This document shows, one piece after another, positions 1-8,613 of a stretch of 64,000 nucleotides of DNA. Every line of letters begins with the position of its first letter. Position 1 is the first letter of the stretch. Made by a program: the position numbers and the translations under genes. The notes beneath the pieces were generated by a model. It was not told the DNA's origin. It searched no databases and saw nothing but the letters and a program-made list of their open reading frames with translations. This stretch comes from Chryseobacterium luteum (lineage in GTDB: Bacteria > Bacteroidota > Bacteroidia > Flavobacteriales > Weeksellaceae): the NCBI RefSeq assembly GCF_000737785.1, contig NZ_JPRO01000012.1, positions 1 through 64,000 of the forward strand, given 5' to 3'.

Positions 1-378
1 AACAATCTCAGAGGCATCAAGGATCCCGTTACTATTCGTATCTTGTCCGCTTTCGATTTTTACTCCTCCTGTAGAACAATTACTTCCTGCGACTTCAGTA
101 GTGGTTGTTACCAACGCATTGATACCGTTAGTTCCACCTCCTCCAAAATTAGAAACAGCAGATCCTGATACGGTACCGTTATCGTTGATTGTCAAAAGAT
201 TGGTTCCATCAGAATTCTCTACCTTCAATGACTGTGTTGCTGTCGTGTTACCTTTGCCTTTTACATTTAAAGTAGCTGTAGGAGTTGTAGTATTGATTCC
301 CACATTGCCACTATATTGTGCACTAACATAGAAAAAACTACCAAATAGTAGAATAGAAGATAAAATTTTTAATTTCAT
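1..378 (-). CDS. Secreted DUF7151/C1q-type protein, copy 1 (C-terminus outside window)
   Basis: This is the N-terminal 126 residues of a protein that runs off the left edge. It begins with a signal peptide (MKLKILSSILLFGSFFYVSA) and a mature start YSGNVGINT, followed by a DUF7151-like stretch with the motif GQDTNSNGILDASEI. It is nearly identical to the full gene at 477-1643, with about ten base differences over 378 nt, and the two lie in tandem in the same direction. Function unknown; the full copy suggests an exported surface protein with a C1q-like tail. The start codon is fixed by the matching copy. No separate promoter is visible, because the duplicated leader stops short of the -7 box, so it may be read through from the upstream copy. 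Confidence 0.85.
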   Translation of the reverse strand, partial: MKLKILSSILLFGSFFYVSAQYSGNVGINTTTPTATLNVKGKGNTTATQSLKVENSDGTNLLTINDNGTVSGSAVSNFGGGGTNGINALVTTTTEVAGSNCSTGGVKIESGQDTNSNGILDASEIV

Positions 379-473
379 ATTTTAAATTTTAGTGATATAA
401 ACTTTTTGGAATAATTTATTTTAATAGAATATTATAATGACCTCAATCTAATATCTATTAAATTATTATATCC
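1..473. repeat. Direct repeat copy 1 (pairs with 1266-1738)
   Basis: Positions 1-473 match 1266-1738 at a constant offset of 1265 bases. The repeat covers the first 378 nt of each gene plus about 95 nt of leader. Identity is very high within the genes and lower in the leader, where it fades near 473/1738. The left boundary is unknown because the repeat continues out of the window. It is a tandem gene duplication. Confidence 0.9.
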
Positions 474-476
474 AAT

Positions 477-1643
477 TTAGAATAACTTCACAATAGAAAG
501 ACGCGTTGTTCCGTTTGTAGAAGTAGATGCAGTAAAGTTAGTTTGTATGTTAATTCCTACTATGGAAATGGTATCATTAACAGATAATGAAACTACTGTA
601 GACACAATCCCCGTTGCTCTCGAACCTGCAGGATAGTTTCCACTTTGTCCGATAACTCCATGCGCAATGACATTGGACCCTAATCGTATTGAGGGTCTTA
701 CTGCAACAGGATTGGTAGTGCTACTGTTACCACTTACGAGCGATGTATTGATTAGGTATACACCTGCAGAAGTCGCAGTAAATGTAGTACCGTCAAAAGT
801 TCCTACACTACCAACTGTGTAACTACTAAACGTAATTGGAGTTTCCACTGGCGTAGTACTGGATCCCACAGGAAGAACTTGTTCCACAGTATTAGTTGCC
901 ATCACACCTATAGCTCCAGTAGCAGTTCCTCCGGAAGAAGAAGGTGTTGCCCACTGACCGTCTCCTCTTAAGTAGGTAGTAGCACTTGCAGTTCCGGTTG
1001 CTGAAATTTTGGCCGTAGTTACAGATCCATCGGCTAATTTTCCAGTTGTAACTGCAAGATCATTGATTTTTGCTGTATTGACAGCATTGGTAGCGATCGT
1101 TGTAGAACCGGTAGTGCTTATAGAAATATCTCCTGTTACTGTTGTTGGTGCTTGTGGAGAAAAAGGTGCTGCAGACCCCGTAAGATAAATCTGTCCACCT
1201 GTAGTACCGTTAGCGAGACTTGTACTGTTACTTCCATTAGAACCATTGCAGACATATCGGGTAGAAACAATCTCAGAGGCATCAAGGATCCCGTTACTAT
1301 TCGTATCTTGTCCGCTTTCGATTTTTACTCCTCCTGTAGAACAATTACTTCCTGCGACTTCAGTAGTGGTTGTTACCAACGCATTGATACCGTTAGTTCC
1401 ACCTCCTCCAAAATTAGAAACAGCAGATCCTGATATGGTACCGTTATCGTTGATTGTCAAAAGATTGGTGCCATCAGAATTCTCTACCTTCAATGACTGT
1501 GTTATTGTCGTGTTACCTTTGCCTTTTACATTTAAAGTAGCCGTAGGAGCTGTAGTATTGATTCCCACATTGCCGCTATATTGTGCACTGACATAGAAAA
1601 AACTACCAAATAGTAGAATAGAAGATAAAATTTTTAATTTCAT
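477..1643 (-). CDS. Secreted DUF7151/C1q-type protein, copy 2
   Basis: A 388-residue exported protein with a clear signal peptide ending FFYVSAQ. Residues ~85-135 carry a DUF7151-like segment (TNGINALVTTTTEV, GQDTNSNGILDASEI). Then comes a Ser/Thr/Ala-rich region with tail-fibre-like repeats (AVNTAKINDLAV, ADGSVTTAKISATG, YLRGDGQW). The C-terminal ~140 residues look like a C1q/TNF-type beta-sandwich (TFTATSAGVYLINTSL to TRLSIVKLF). Such proteins are common in Chryseobacterium, and their role is not established; a surface or matrix role is inference. A -7 box lies at 1737-1744. The downstream copy starts 98 nt after this stop, so both may share one transcript. Confidence 0.85.
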   Translation of the reverse strand: MKLKILSSILLFGSFFYVSAQYSGNVGINTTAPTATLNVKGKGNTTITQSLKVENSDGTNLLTINDNGTISGSAVSNFGGGGTNGINALVTTTTEVAGSNCSTGGVKIESGQDTNSNGILDASEIVSTRYVCNGSNGSNSTSLANGTTGGQIYLTGSAAPFSPQAPTTVTGDISISTTGSTTIATNAVNTAKINDLAVTTGKLADGSVTTAKISATGTASATTYLRGDGQWATPSSSGGTATGAIGVMATNTVEQVLPVGSSTTPVETPITFSSYTVGSVGTFDGTTFTATSAGVYLINTSLVSGNSSTTNPVAVRPSIRLGSNVIAHGVIGQSGNYPAGSRATGIVSTVVSLSVNDTISIVGINIQTNFTASTSTNGTTRLSIVKLF

Positions 1644-1738
1644 ATTTTAAATTTAAGTGATATAAACTTTCTGGAATGATTTATTTTAATAGAACATTGT
1701 AATGACTTCAATCCAAATCCTGTTAAATTAATATTACA
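1266..1738. repeat. Direct repeat copy 2 (pairs with 1-473)
   Basis: Second unit of the tandem duplication. Similarity ends just short of the -7 element at 1737-1744, so only this upstream copy keeps the promoter. Confidence 0.85.
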
Positions 1739-1764
1739 AATATACAGATTAACTGTTCCGGCAA
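1737..1764 (-). promoter_or_regulatory. Bacteroidota-type promoter for the 477-1643 gene
   Basis: On the minus strand TATATTTG (1744-1737) fits the -7 consensus TAnnTTTG, and TTG at 1764-1762 lies 17 nt upstream, inside the usual 17-23 nt spacing. The start codon is about 94 nt downstream. Confidence 0.5.
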
Positions 1765-1893
1765 CTAATTTTTAGTTAAAAAAATATATTTATGTTCAAT
1801 ATTTTATAAGAATAAATAAATTATGTTGACTATTAAGATGTTTTAAAATTCCTTCTTTAAACTTTGTACATTCTAGAGAAGTTTACGTTATAG

Positions 1894-2205
1894 TTATATC
1901 ATACTATGGTAGATGCATCTGGTTGTACTGCAGGTATTATGATACCTGAATATCCTGCGAATAGCAGCAATTAGGTTTTCAATTCGCCCAATACTTCCTC
2001 CTACTTTCTTATAGGGAAGTATCCCGTTGATGCGCAAGTTCTGCAAAATCCCCAGTGACACCCTTAACTTACGCATATCAGCACTTTTTAACCATTCCTT
2101 ATCTACTCCACTGTTTGTCTTACCTCCGATTAGTTCTCTAATTTCATTTAGTACTTTCTGCTTGAAAACCTGAAGATCCCTTTTGGTAATAATGTCTATT
2201 TCCAT
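1894..2205 (-). pseudogene. HTH (helix-turn-helix) DNA-binding protein with degenerate C-terminus
   Basis: Resembles the small (~95-100 aa) Bacteroidota HTH proteins that begin MEIDIITKxDLQ and carry a MerR/excisionase-like fold. The N-terminal half fits well (KEWLKSADMRKL, LQNLRINGILPYKKVGG). After KVGG the family's expected end (ILYY-type wing) is replaced by unrelated residues. One codon also seems to be missing around RKLRVSLG compared with the family's RKLLGISPG. I chose the ATG at 2205 because family members start there; an upstream ATG at 2295 adds 30 residues without family support. It is probably a decayed regulator of a lost mobile element or phage. The call rests on recalled family sequence, not an alignment. 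Confidence 0.5.
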
Positions 2206-2709
2206 AGTTTTTTGTATTTCGGTTACACTTTCCTTGTTGAACCTAAAGATATTCTCCCGAGAGTTTCCGGCTTTTTGAATGGCGTTTAATGGCATCCCAT
2301 GACTTTATTTGGCACAGTCATGTAGTTATTATTCCGCTCATTGTTCACTTCTAAAGGAAATGATAATCGAAATTCAATACAATCAATTTAAAGCTTATAC
2401 CGGACACCATCAGTAAGAATATTAAAAACTACTGCAAAAAATTATGATGGACTAGTATTTTGAAAGACAATGGAAAATTTGACTGGTAAGCACTTTTAAT
2501 ACAAGAGCAGAACAATTTTACGGGACAGTGTGACTAACAGAAGTTGGCCCACTAAACAAGGAAAACCAAATTTGAAATGACATATTGTCGGAACTTTATC
2601 AAAAATGAAAAATTTGCATGAAAATAACATTGAAAATTCCTAGAACTTAAAAAAGTATCACAAGAAAATAATTTAATCTAATGGACTATAAAGATCAATT
2701 GTAATTACA
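2206..2709. other. Intergenic region without recognised gene
   Basis: About 500 nt of AT-rich sequence. Short coding-like scraps can be read on the plus strand around 2460-2600, but none has a consistent frame, and I could not name any. Confidence 0.4.
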
Positions 2710-3639
2710 TTATGGCTTTAACCATCGTACAATCGTGTTGATAAATATTTGTTGTTGGTCAACAAACATATAATGTGAACAATTTTCAATTAATTTGAAG
2801 TTTTGTTTGCTTACTATTTTCTCCATATCGCTTAACTGGTTTTTTGAAAAAATAGCGTCCTGTTGTCCGTAAATCGCAAATAATTTAATGCGTTTTTTTA
2901 GATTGATCAGGATCGGTTTGGTGTCAATATTATTTTTACTTTCATTTTTATAGAATAAAATAGGTGCATAGTCATTTCTGATGTTGTTTTTACCAAACTC
3001 ACTTAGTTCATAATTTTCACGGAGTTGATTTGCTTCTTTGGTGGGAAAAGGCATTTTGAAATAATTATTCTTGCTTGCAACTTCATAACACCGTTTTCTG
3101 TACTCAGCCGAATTTTTTGGAAGTTTCTCGATATCCGAAATTTTAGAAAGCATCAAAGTATCTTTTTTTTCTTTATAAATTTCTTTTGTTGTTTTTAGAA
3201 TTTGGTCATATGTATCTTGTTGTGAAAAAAGAGCGCCGGCAAGTATCAGGGAATTTACTTTTTCAGGGTTTTGCTCTGTATAAAGTGTACCTACCAAGCC
3301 CCCAAAACTGTGCGCAATAATATTTGCTTTTTTAATATTGTATTTATCAAAAATTTGATTGAGATCAGCAATTGCTTCCTGATAAGTAAATGTAGCAGTA
3401 GTATCGATTGAACGACCTTCGCCACGTCTGTCATAAACGATTACATAAAATCCTTCTGTAGCTAATTTCTGGGCTGTTGTTCCTTCAAAAAGCGTAGAAT
3501 TCCCTCTCGGCCCGCCATGAATAAAAATGATTGCAGGATTTTTACTTTTTCCATAAGATTTTGAATAAAGAGTATGGTTTGCTTGCGCATTTACTAGTGA
3601 TGAAATAATAAAGAAAAACAGAAACATTTGTTTTTTCAT
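2710..3639 (-). CDS. Exported alpha/beta hydrolase (proline iminopeptidase-like), paralogue A
   Basis: A 309-residue alpha/beta hydrolase with an N-terminal signal peptide (MKKQMFLFFFIISSLVNAQA). The oxyanion motif HGGPRGN follows at ~42, YDRRGEGRS at ~70, and the nucleophile elbow AHSFGG at ~110 (Ser). An acid is likely near GQQDAIF, and the catalytic His is in NCSHYMF near the C-terminus. HGGP is typical of the prolyl aminopeptidase/epoxide hydrolase-like group, so a periplasmic esterase or peptidase is likely; the substrate is unknown. A close paralogue lies at 48978-49892 and shares whole blocks such as FEGTTAQKLA and KNSA-YRKRCY. Here the family Gly after HGGP is Arg. Confidence 0.85.
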   Translation of the reverse strand: MKKQMFLFFFIISSLVNAQANHTLYSKSYGKSKNPAIIFIHGGPRGNSTLFEGTTAQKLATEGFYVIVYDRRGEGRSIDTTATFTYQEAIADLNQIFDKYNIKKANIIAHSFGGLVGTLYTEQNPEKVNSLILAGALFSQQDTYDQILKTTKEIYKEKKDTLMLSKISDIEKLPKNSAEYRKRCYEVASKNNYFKMPFPTKEANQLRENYELSEFGKNNIRNDYAPILFYKNESKNNIDTKPILINLKKRIKLFAIYGQQDAIFSKNQLSDMEKIVSKQNFKLIENCSHYMFVDQQQIFINTIVRWLKP

Positions 3640-3704
3640 AGATAAGATTTATTTTAATTGTTTTAGTAGTTATCCAAAATGAATTATTAGAAGATCGCCA
3701 ATTA

Positions 3705-4598
3705 TTAAATTTTCTTTAAATCCTTGCTTTGATCGATATAATATTCTTTAAACAAATGATTTGGTTTGAGGTAAACCACATTATTTTGAAAGTCCAGAAA
3801 TAAATTAAACCGTTTTAAAACCTCGTTACCCAAAATATGAATATTTTTTCCTTTGACGGGTTTATTGGTTGTTGTTTGTTGAATAGGTACATTTTTTAAT
3901 TTGAATTTACCAATGGTAAGCTGTTCTAAATTTGAGGTGATCACAGGAATTTCATTCCCCTGAGCTCCCCTCATGATTGCTTTTTTGATAGTTTTCATTT
4001 TTTGGACAGGAAAGTTTTTTTCGCTTAAAAGATTATTGTCCAGCATTGCTGTTCTTTGATAACCGGTATCAAATAGAAAAAAATCCTTACTTGAAACATT
4101 TCCCTGTTTTATTTCACTGCTTATCAAGAAGAAATATTTTTTGTAAAATTCCATATTGAGTTTTGAAAAGGCTTTGTTTTCTTCAATATTCTTAGGTAGT
4201 TTTGAATGAACGACCATCAAATCTTCATCATAATTGAGCTCTACCACTTTGTTTTTAAAAAGATCCCAGCCAAACCTGCCGTCAGTGCCGTGTCCTGTGA
4301 GTTCTGCGTCATAAACTTTGGTACTGTAAATTGTATTGCCAATCTGTAAATCATAAAACTTTTCATAAAGCTCTACTTTAGTTTTTATTTTATTCTTTCT
4401 CGTATTATTGGTCAATATCAATTCAGTAGTTCCGGTATCAAAATTTAAGGTTAATGTGTCAATTTTATTAAATACAGCTTTCACGTATATTGTATTTTGC
4501 TCATTTATTTTCATTACCAAGCTATCTGGTAATGTTTCCTGTTGTGCACAAATACCATTTGAGACAAGCAGTAATGCAGTAATTAATATCAGTTTCAT
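3705..4598 (-). CDS. Exported aspartic protease, two-lobed retropepsin-like
   Basis: A 297-residue protein with a signal peptide (MKLILITALLLVSNGICAQ). Two aspartic protease signatures are visible in one chain: NFDTGTTELIL at ~53 and LFDTGYQRTAML at ~177. Each is followed by a hydrophobic-hydrophobic-Gly type motif (GRFGWDLFKN and HILGNEVLKRFN). This arrangement is like a pepsin made of two retropepsin halves. Bacteroidota aspartyl protease family proteins often have one or two such units. It probably acts in the periplasm or on the surface. The gene is divergent from nothing and follows the hydrolase and serine hydrolase genes in the same direction with its own 65-nt and 135-nt gaps, so operon membership is uncertain. 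Confidence 0.8.
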   Translation of the reverse strand: MKLILITALLLVSNGICAQQETLPDSLVMKINEQNTIYVKAVFNKIDTLTLNFDTGTTELILTNNTRKNKIKTKVELYEKFYDLQIGNTIYSTKVYDAELTGHGTDGRFGWDLFKNKVVELNYDEDLMVVHSKLPKNIEENKAFSKLNMEFYKKYFFLISSEIKQGNVSSKDFFLFDTGYQRTAMLDNNLLSEKNFPVQKMKTIKKAIMRGAQGNEIPVITSNLEQLTIGKFKLKNVPIQQTTTNKPVKGKNIHILGNEVLKRFNLFLDFQNNVVYLKPNHLFKEYYIDQSKDLKKI

Positions 4599-4733
4599 GA
4601 TGATAAGTTTAAAATTTAATTATAATGAATAGATCCATGACATTGTAAAATCACCTGACACTGTTGAAAAGAAATTTTAATATGAATTAGCAATTATGAT
4701 TTTGCAGATCAATCTTTCACAAATATTTGCGAG

Positions 4734-5879
4734 CTATTTAGATTTGGGATTGTTTAATTTACTTTGTTTTAATACGTTTATTATTTGATGACTGATTTCG
4801 GGATTCAGATCACGTTTTTCTTTTAATAAAGTAAATACAGAAATCGTTGTATTTAATTCTGGCAAATACATCACGTCAGTTCCCCACCAACCACCATGGT
4901 AATAGCCTGTATTACCGTAGAATGACGGAAAATTATAGAGTCCCAAACAGTAATTGTTTGTCGTTTCCCTAGGATTGCTGTATGTGTATATTTGAGATAA
5001 GGTCTTTTTGTCTTTTATTATTTTACCTTCGAACAGATACTGAAAAAACAGTGCTAAATCTTTGGTTGTAGAAGCCAATCCGCCGCCTCCATACAAATCC
5101 CATGAAGGATTAAGTTCAAAAGAATCCCAACCGTAAGTGCTGGAATATTGGTGAGCAAATGCTAAAGCGTTTCCTGGTTTCTTTTCTAAATCGACAAACC
5201 AGGTAGCATTTAAATTGAGTTTTTCAAAATCTAATAAATCCCGAATTGCAATAGGGAATGATTTCCCGGTCTTTTTTTCTATAATTTCAGATAACAAAAG
5301 ATAATTGATATCGCCATAAGCGAAAGTTTTTCCTGGCTCCAGAGGCTTTGCGATTTTCATCGAAAGTCCGATCTGTTCGTCTCTCGTCCATTGATGATCG
5401 GGATTTTTCCCAACGAAACTGAAATAAGAATCGGTCACGTAATCCGTGATGCCGGAGGTATGGGAGAGTAAATTTCTAACTGTTATTTTATCAAGGCTGT
5501 AGCCACTTTTCAATAATAACTTTTTAGTTTTTTCAGATAGCAGATTATTTATTGGCTGGTCTAAAAGAAGTTTTTTATTTTCTACCAATTTCAAGATTGT
5601 GGCAGAAAGATAGGTTTTGGTGTTGCTTGCAATTAGAACAGGCTGGTTTTTGTCAATTTTTTCCTTCCCGTATTTATCTGCTGAACCAACTGCATAGGTC
5701 CAGGAGATATTTTCATTAGGTGCTTCTACGTGAATCATGATACCAATCGCATCCTGATTCTTATCGTATGTAGAATCTAAGATCTTCTTAAACTGTAATT
5801 CATTTTGCTGACCGTAGGAAATTGAAGAAATAAATAAAAATAAAACTCCCAAATAATTTATTAATTTTTGTCTTTGCAT
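4734..5879 (-). CDS. Exported serine hydrolase, class C beta-lactamase family
   Basis: A 381-residue protein with a signal peptide (MQRQKLINYLGVLFLFISSISYGQ). It has the class C beta-lactamase/DD-peptidase fold signatures: SNTKTYL at ~85 (SxxK nucleophile), LLSHTSGI at ~140, YGDINYLLL at ~193 (position of the YxN motif, here with Asp as in many Bacteroidota homologues), and HGGWWGTD at ~327 (HxG in place of KTG). These proteins include D-Ala-D-Ala carboxypeptidases, esterases and peptidases, so the substrate cannot be assigned. The family is usually not a resistance enzyme. It is the first gene of a same-strand run with the aspartic protease and hydrolase. Confidence 0.85.
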   Translation of the reverse strand: MQRQKLINYLGVLFLFISSISYGQQNELQFKKILDSTYDKNQDAIGIMIHVEAPNENISWTYAVGSADKYGKEKIDKNQPVLIASNTKTYLSATILKLVENKKLLLDQPINNLLSEKTKKLLLKSGYSLDKITVRNLLSHTSGITDYVTDSYFSFVGKNPDHQWTRDEQIGLSMKIAKPLEPGKTFAYGDINYLLLSEIIEKKTGKSFPIAIRDLLDFEKLNLNATWFVDLEKKPGNALAFAHQYSSTYGWDSFELNPSWDLYGGGGLASTTKDLALFFQYLFEGKIIKDKKTLSQIYTYSNPRETTNNYCLGLYNFPSFYGNTGYYHGGWWGTDVMYLPELNTTISVFTLLKEKRDLNPEISHQIINVLKQSKLNNPKSK

Positions 5880-6133
5880 TTTTTTAAAGTTGATATTTAA
5901 ATTTATAAATCAATCATACTTTATTCAAAATAATATTTTAAGTATTTAGAACTAAAATTTATTGAATATTAATTTTCAAATCTACATCGACACATTCATT
6001 CTTAAAATGGTTAATAATAACCAATTATTAGTAGATTTCGTTTTCTAAATTTGTATGTAGATAAGATGCTATTGTTGGTTCATTTTACAGCTGTTATCGA
6101 CGCAATCTTCAAATCCGGACTCATATTATAGAA

Positions 6134-7036
6134 TTAGCCTGCTTTAAATCGTCCTTTGTAAATACGTATGAGACTTTCTAACTCACTGCGTTTTTGGTAA
6201 TGGGTGACCTCTATATTTTCCCAGCCTCCCGGATACTGAATCTGAAGTGTGTATTCATTACCCCGCTTTGCATGAGTACTGACTGTTATTTTAATATTAA
6301 AAATATCATCCCAGCGTATAAAGCCTGTCTCTACAGTAAATATTCCCCAGTCATTCAGGATGATACGGGGCTGATGCCGGGATATATCTATCGCACTGCG
6401 GACAATGAAGTATAAAGAATAAGAAATCCATCCTGCTCCAACTATAATCAGGAAGGTTGATGATTCATCTGACCTGAAATTAAAAATCTCTGCCCCAATG
6501 CCCATAGCAAGCATGAACAGATAGAAAAAAATTCTGAGCAAAAGCTTGGGTGTAGAGTAGTAAATAATGGTTTCCGAATCAGTACCGGTGTCATCAATAA
6601 AAATGTCCGGCACCCCGGTTCTTTGCTGTAGTCTTCGCCACTGGTCCCGTTCGACCGCTGAATGTAGCTGAATCTTATCCAGGAAGCTGCCATAGCCGTA
6701 GTAAAGAAAAGCTTTTCTAGCAGCTCTCTTCAACTCTGCTACATCATTTACGTGGCTGAATGCCCAAAGCTTCCAGCGTGTAGTGCGCTTGCTCCAAAAC
6801 CGAAAAGGCAGGTAAAAAAATATAAAGGAATTAACGATCAGTACTGTACAAAAGACCACCAAGGTTTTCGTAGGTAAAGCATGCTCTCCTGTTACGGCTA
6901 TGAGAAATAAGGCAATTGGGAACATAAAAAGAGGTAGCCCTATAATCATTACTATTCTTGGTAGAAGCAACATTTGCCGCCCTTTCGCTAATGCCTGATC
7001 AACTGAAACTAATTCAGAATTTTCGTATTCATTCAT
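6134..7036 (-). CDS. Integral membrane protein of unknown function
   Basis: A 300-residue protein that I do not recognise. Two membrane segments lie near residues 23-45 (IVMIIGLPLFMFPIALFLIA) and 57-77. A soluble part (~80-150) follows, rich in Arg/Trp (WSKRTTRWKLWAF). Another membrane pair is at ~165-215, and the C-terminal soluble part of ~85 residues is predicted to be beta-rich, in the style of a PH-like domain (WDDIFNIKITV, LQIQYPGG). GC content is higher than in its neighbours, and tryptophan and arginine are unusually common. It lies upstream of immunity-type genes, so a role in toxin immunity is possible but not shown. Confidence 0.6.
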   Translation of the reverse strand: MNEYENSELVSVDQALAKGRQMLLLPRIVMIIGLPLFMFPIALFLIAVTGEHALPTKTLVVFCTVLIVNSFIFFYLPFRFWSKRTTRWKLWAFSHVNDVAELKRAARKAFLYYGYGSFLDKIQLHSAVERDQWRRLQQRTGVPDIFIDDTGTDSETIIYYSTPKLLLRIFFYLFMLAMGIGAEIFNFRSDESSTFLIIVGAGWISYSLYFIVRSAIDISRHQPRIILNDWGIFTVETGFIRWDDIFNIKITVSTHAKRGNEYTLQIQYPGGWENIEVTHYQKRSELESLIRIYKGRFKAG

Positions 7037-7163
7037 AGGATTACAAGACAGTGTTTTGCAGAATATGAGACATGATTATATAAATCCGTTGCCCTGATTT
7101 TCGGGGTTATTTAGCATATTATAGGTAAATAGTCAACCTTGAAAAACATGGATAGACCTGAAT

Positions 7164-8408
7164 TTAACTTCCCAGATTCATATAATATGTCGGAATACTA
7201 CTTTGTTGTTGTTGTTGTTGTTGTTGTGTATTGTTTATTGATGTTAATCCTTCAAAAAAAATATGATCACCAAGGTCTTTATTAAGAAGTTGCTGCTCTA
7301 ATTGATACATCAAGTCAAGTATAGTGAAGTTTTTTCCGTTAGCTGCTTTAAGCCTTGCACAAAGTTCCACCTGATACATTCCGTCATCGCTATTGTCTAT
7401 ATTAAACGCATCCTGTTCCTCATCAATTAATTGTTCATTGACGGCAATATCTTCTTTTCCTTTTATCCATACTTCATAAGACACATCAATTTCGGGTTCA
7501 TCTATAGCTATTTGTTTAGTATCCGGATCAGCCAGTTCTTTAAGAATTACCGTTTGATATTCCGCTAATTCACTATTAAAATTCTCCCGGCTGTCATATT
7601 TCCTCCGTTGAAAAGCCCAAACAATATTTGACAATATTCCATTATGTTTTGAATCACTAATTATTTCGGATGCTTCCCAGGAAATATTGTTCCACGGACT
7701 TCCTTTTTTGGTTTTTAAATAACCGATGTATTTTTTAAGTACAGATTTTCCTGCGCTGTTATTAAGTCCTACACTGGATTCCCCATCAAAGAATTCTTCG
7801 CTAAAATTTTCCCAGTTTGTATAGTGTCTTTTTGCATAAATATTAACGTTCTCCAAAATATCCAGAGCTTCCTCTTTTCCAAGATAACCGACATCTGTAG
7901 AAGCAGAAATGATATGGGAAAGTACAGCGCAGATTAAAGCTTTTACACCTTTTTTTTCTGGATTCCACATGTGCAGATCTACCTTTTCTGAATGTGTTCC
8001 GTTAAGAATAGTTTCATTTTTATCTATACCCGCCAGATCAAAATATGAGGCTAAAACTTCAATACAGGATGTTCTGTCTGATATGCCAAAATCCCTATTC
8101 AGCACCTTAATAAATTCTCCTTTATGCTTTTCTAACTTTGGATATTCTCCAAATCCATACAGGTGAACAGGATACATTTCGTCGTCGTCAGTAAAATTAA
8201 AAAGAGTAAACCAATCTCCAAAAATTACAATTCGGAACGGTGCACCCAAGGCAGTACCAAATTTTTCGCGAGCTGAAATTCCATCGATTATGCTTTTATC
8301 AACATTAATCCCAGCTTCTTTTTGAGCTTTTTCCTGAGCCAGTTCATTCTTCCCTTCGGCAACACCTTCTTTAAATGAGCTGATGAGTTCTTTGAGAAAA
8401 TTAATCAT
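7164..8408 (-). CDS. DUF1266 domain protein with C-terminal polyglutamine run
   Basis: A 414-residue cytoplasmic protein. Residues ~150-250 match what I recall of DUF1266: an Ala/Leu helix (ALICAVLSHIISASTDVGYL), then EEALDILENV, NWENFSEEFFDG and SPWNNISW. DUF1266 proteins occur among polymorphic-toxin immunity genes in several bacteria, and the SUFU neighbour downstream of the same transcription unit supports that reading. The C-terminus carries eight consecutive glutamines encoded by a pure CAA repeat. A start at 8408 fits a Lys/Glu-rich amphipathic N-terminus. The function is inferred from family and context only. Confidence 0.6.
   Translation of the reverse strand: MINFLKELISSFKEGVAEGKNELAQEKAQKEAGINVDKSIIDGISAREKFGTALGAPFRIVIFGDWFTLFNFTDDDEMYPVHLYGFGEYPKLEKHKGEFIKVLNRDFGISDRTSCIEVLASYFDLAGIDKNETILNGTHSEKVDLHMWNPEKKGVKALICAVLSHIISASTDVGYLGKEEALDILENVNIYAKRHYTNWENFSEEFFDGESSVGLNNSAGKSVLKKYIGYLKTKKGSPWNNISWEASEIISDSKHNGILSNIVWAFQRRKYDSRENFNSELAEYQTVILKELADPDTKQIAIDEPEIDVSYEVWIKGKEDIAVNEQLIDEEQDAFNIDNSDDGMYQVELCARLKAANGKNFTILDLMYQLEQQLLNKDLGDHIFFEGLTSINNTQQQQQQQQSSIPTYYMNLGS
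7203..7226. repeat. (TTG)8 trinucleotide microsatellite
   Basis: Eight perfect TTG units, read as CAA glutamine codons in the gene on the minus strand. Slippage would change the Gln count without shifting the frame. Confidence 0.9.
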
Positions 8409-8513
8409 ACTACTAGTTTTTATATTATATGTTTACTGATGGCAAACGACGTGCCTTAAACGTTTGTTAAACAAAGAAGACTTTTTTTCATTTTAATTAC
8501 AGCCTCTTGATCA

Positions 8514-8591
8514 TTATTTTATAGGAGCCCCTATTTTATCATTCAAAAAATTATAAAATGATCGATGACCCAGTTTAGCCGAACTTTCCAT
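8514..8591 (-). pseudogene. 3' remnant of an unidentified gene
   Basis: Directly after the SUFU gene a short frame codes for KHLWFDFYMESSAKLG, FYNFLNDKIG and then stops. The open frame begins just past a stop and has protein-like composition, but it is only 25 codons from its ATG. It looks like the last piece of a larger gene, perhaps a toxin or immunity protein, left by deletion. I do not recognise the family. Confidence 0.3.
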
Positions 8592-8613
8592 ATAAAAATC
8601 AAACCATAGATGC

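Noticed and set aside
1152..1596. Plus-strand open frames in the first 1.6 kb
   Set aside because: They are antisense to the duplicated secreted-protein genes and repeat only because the genes do.
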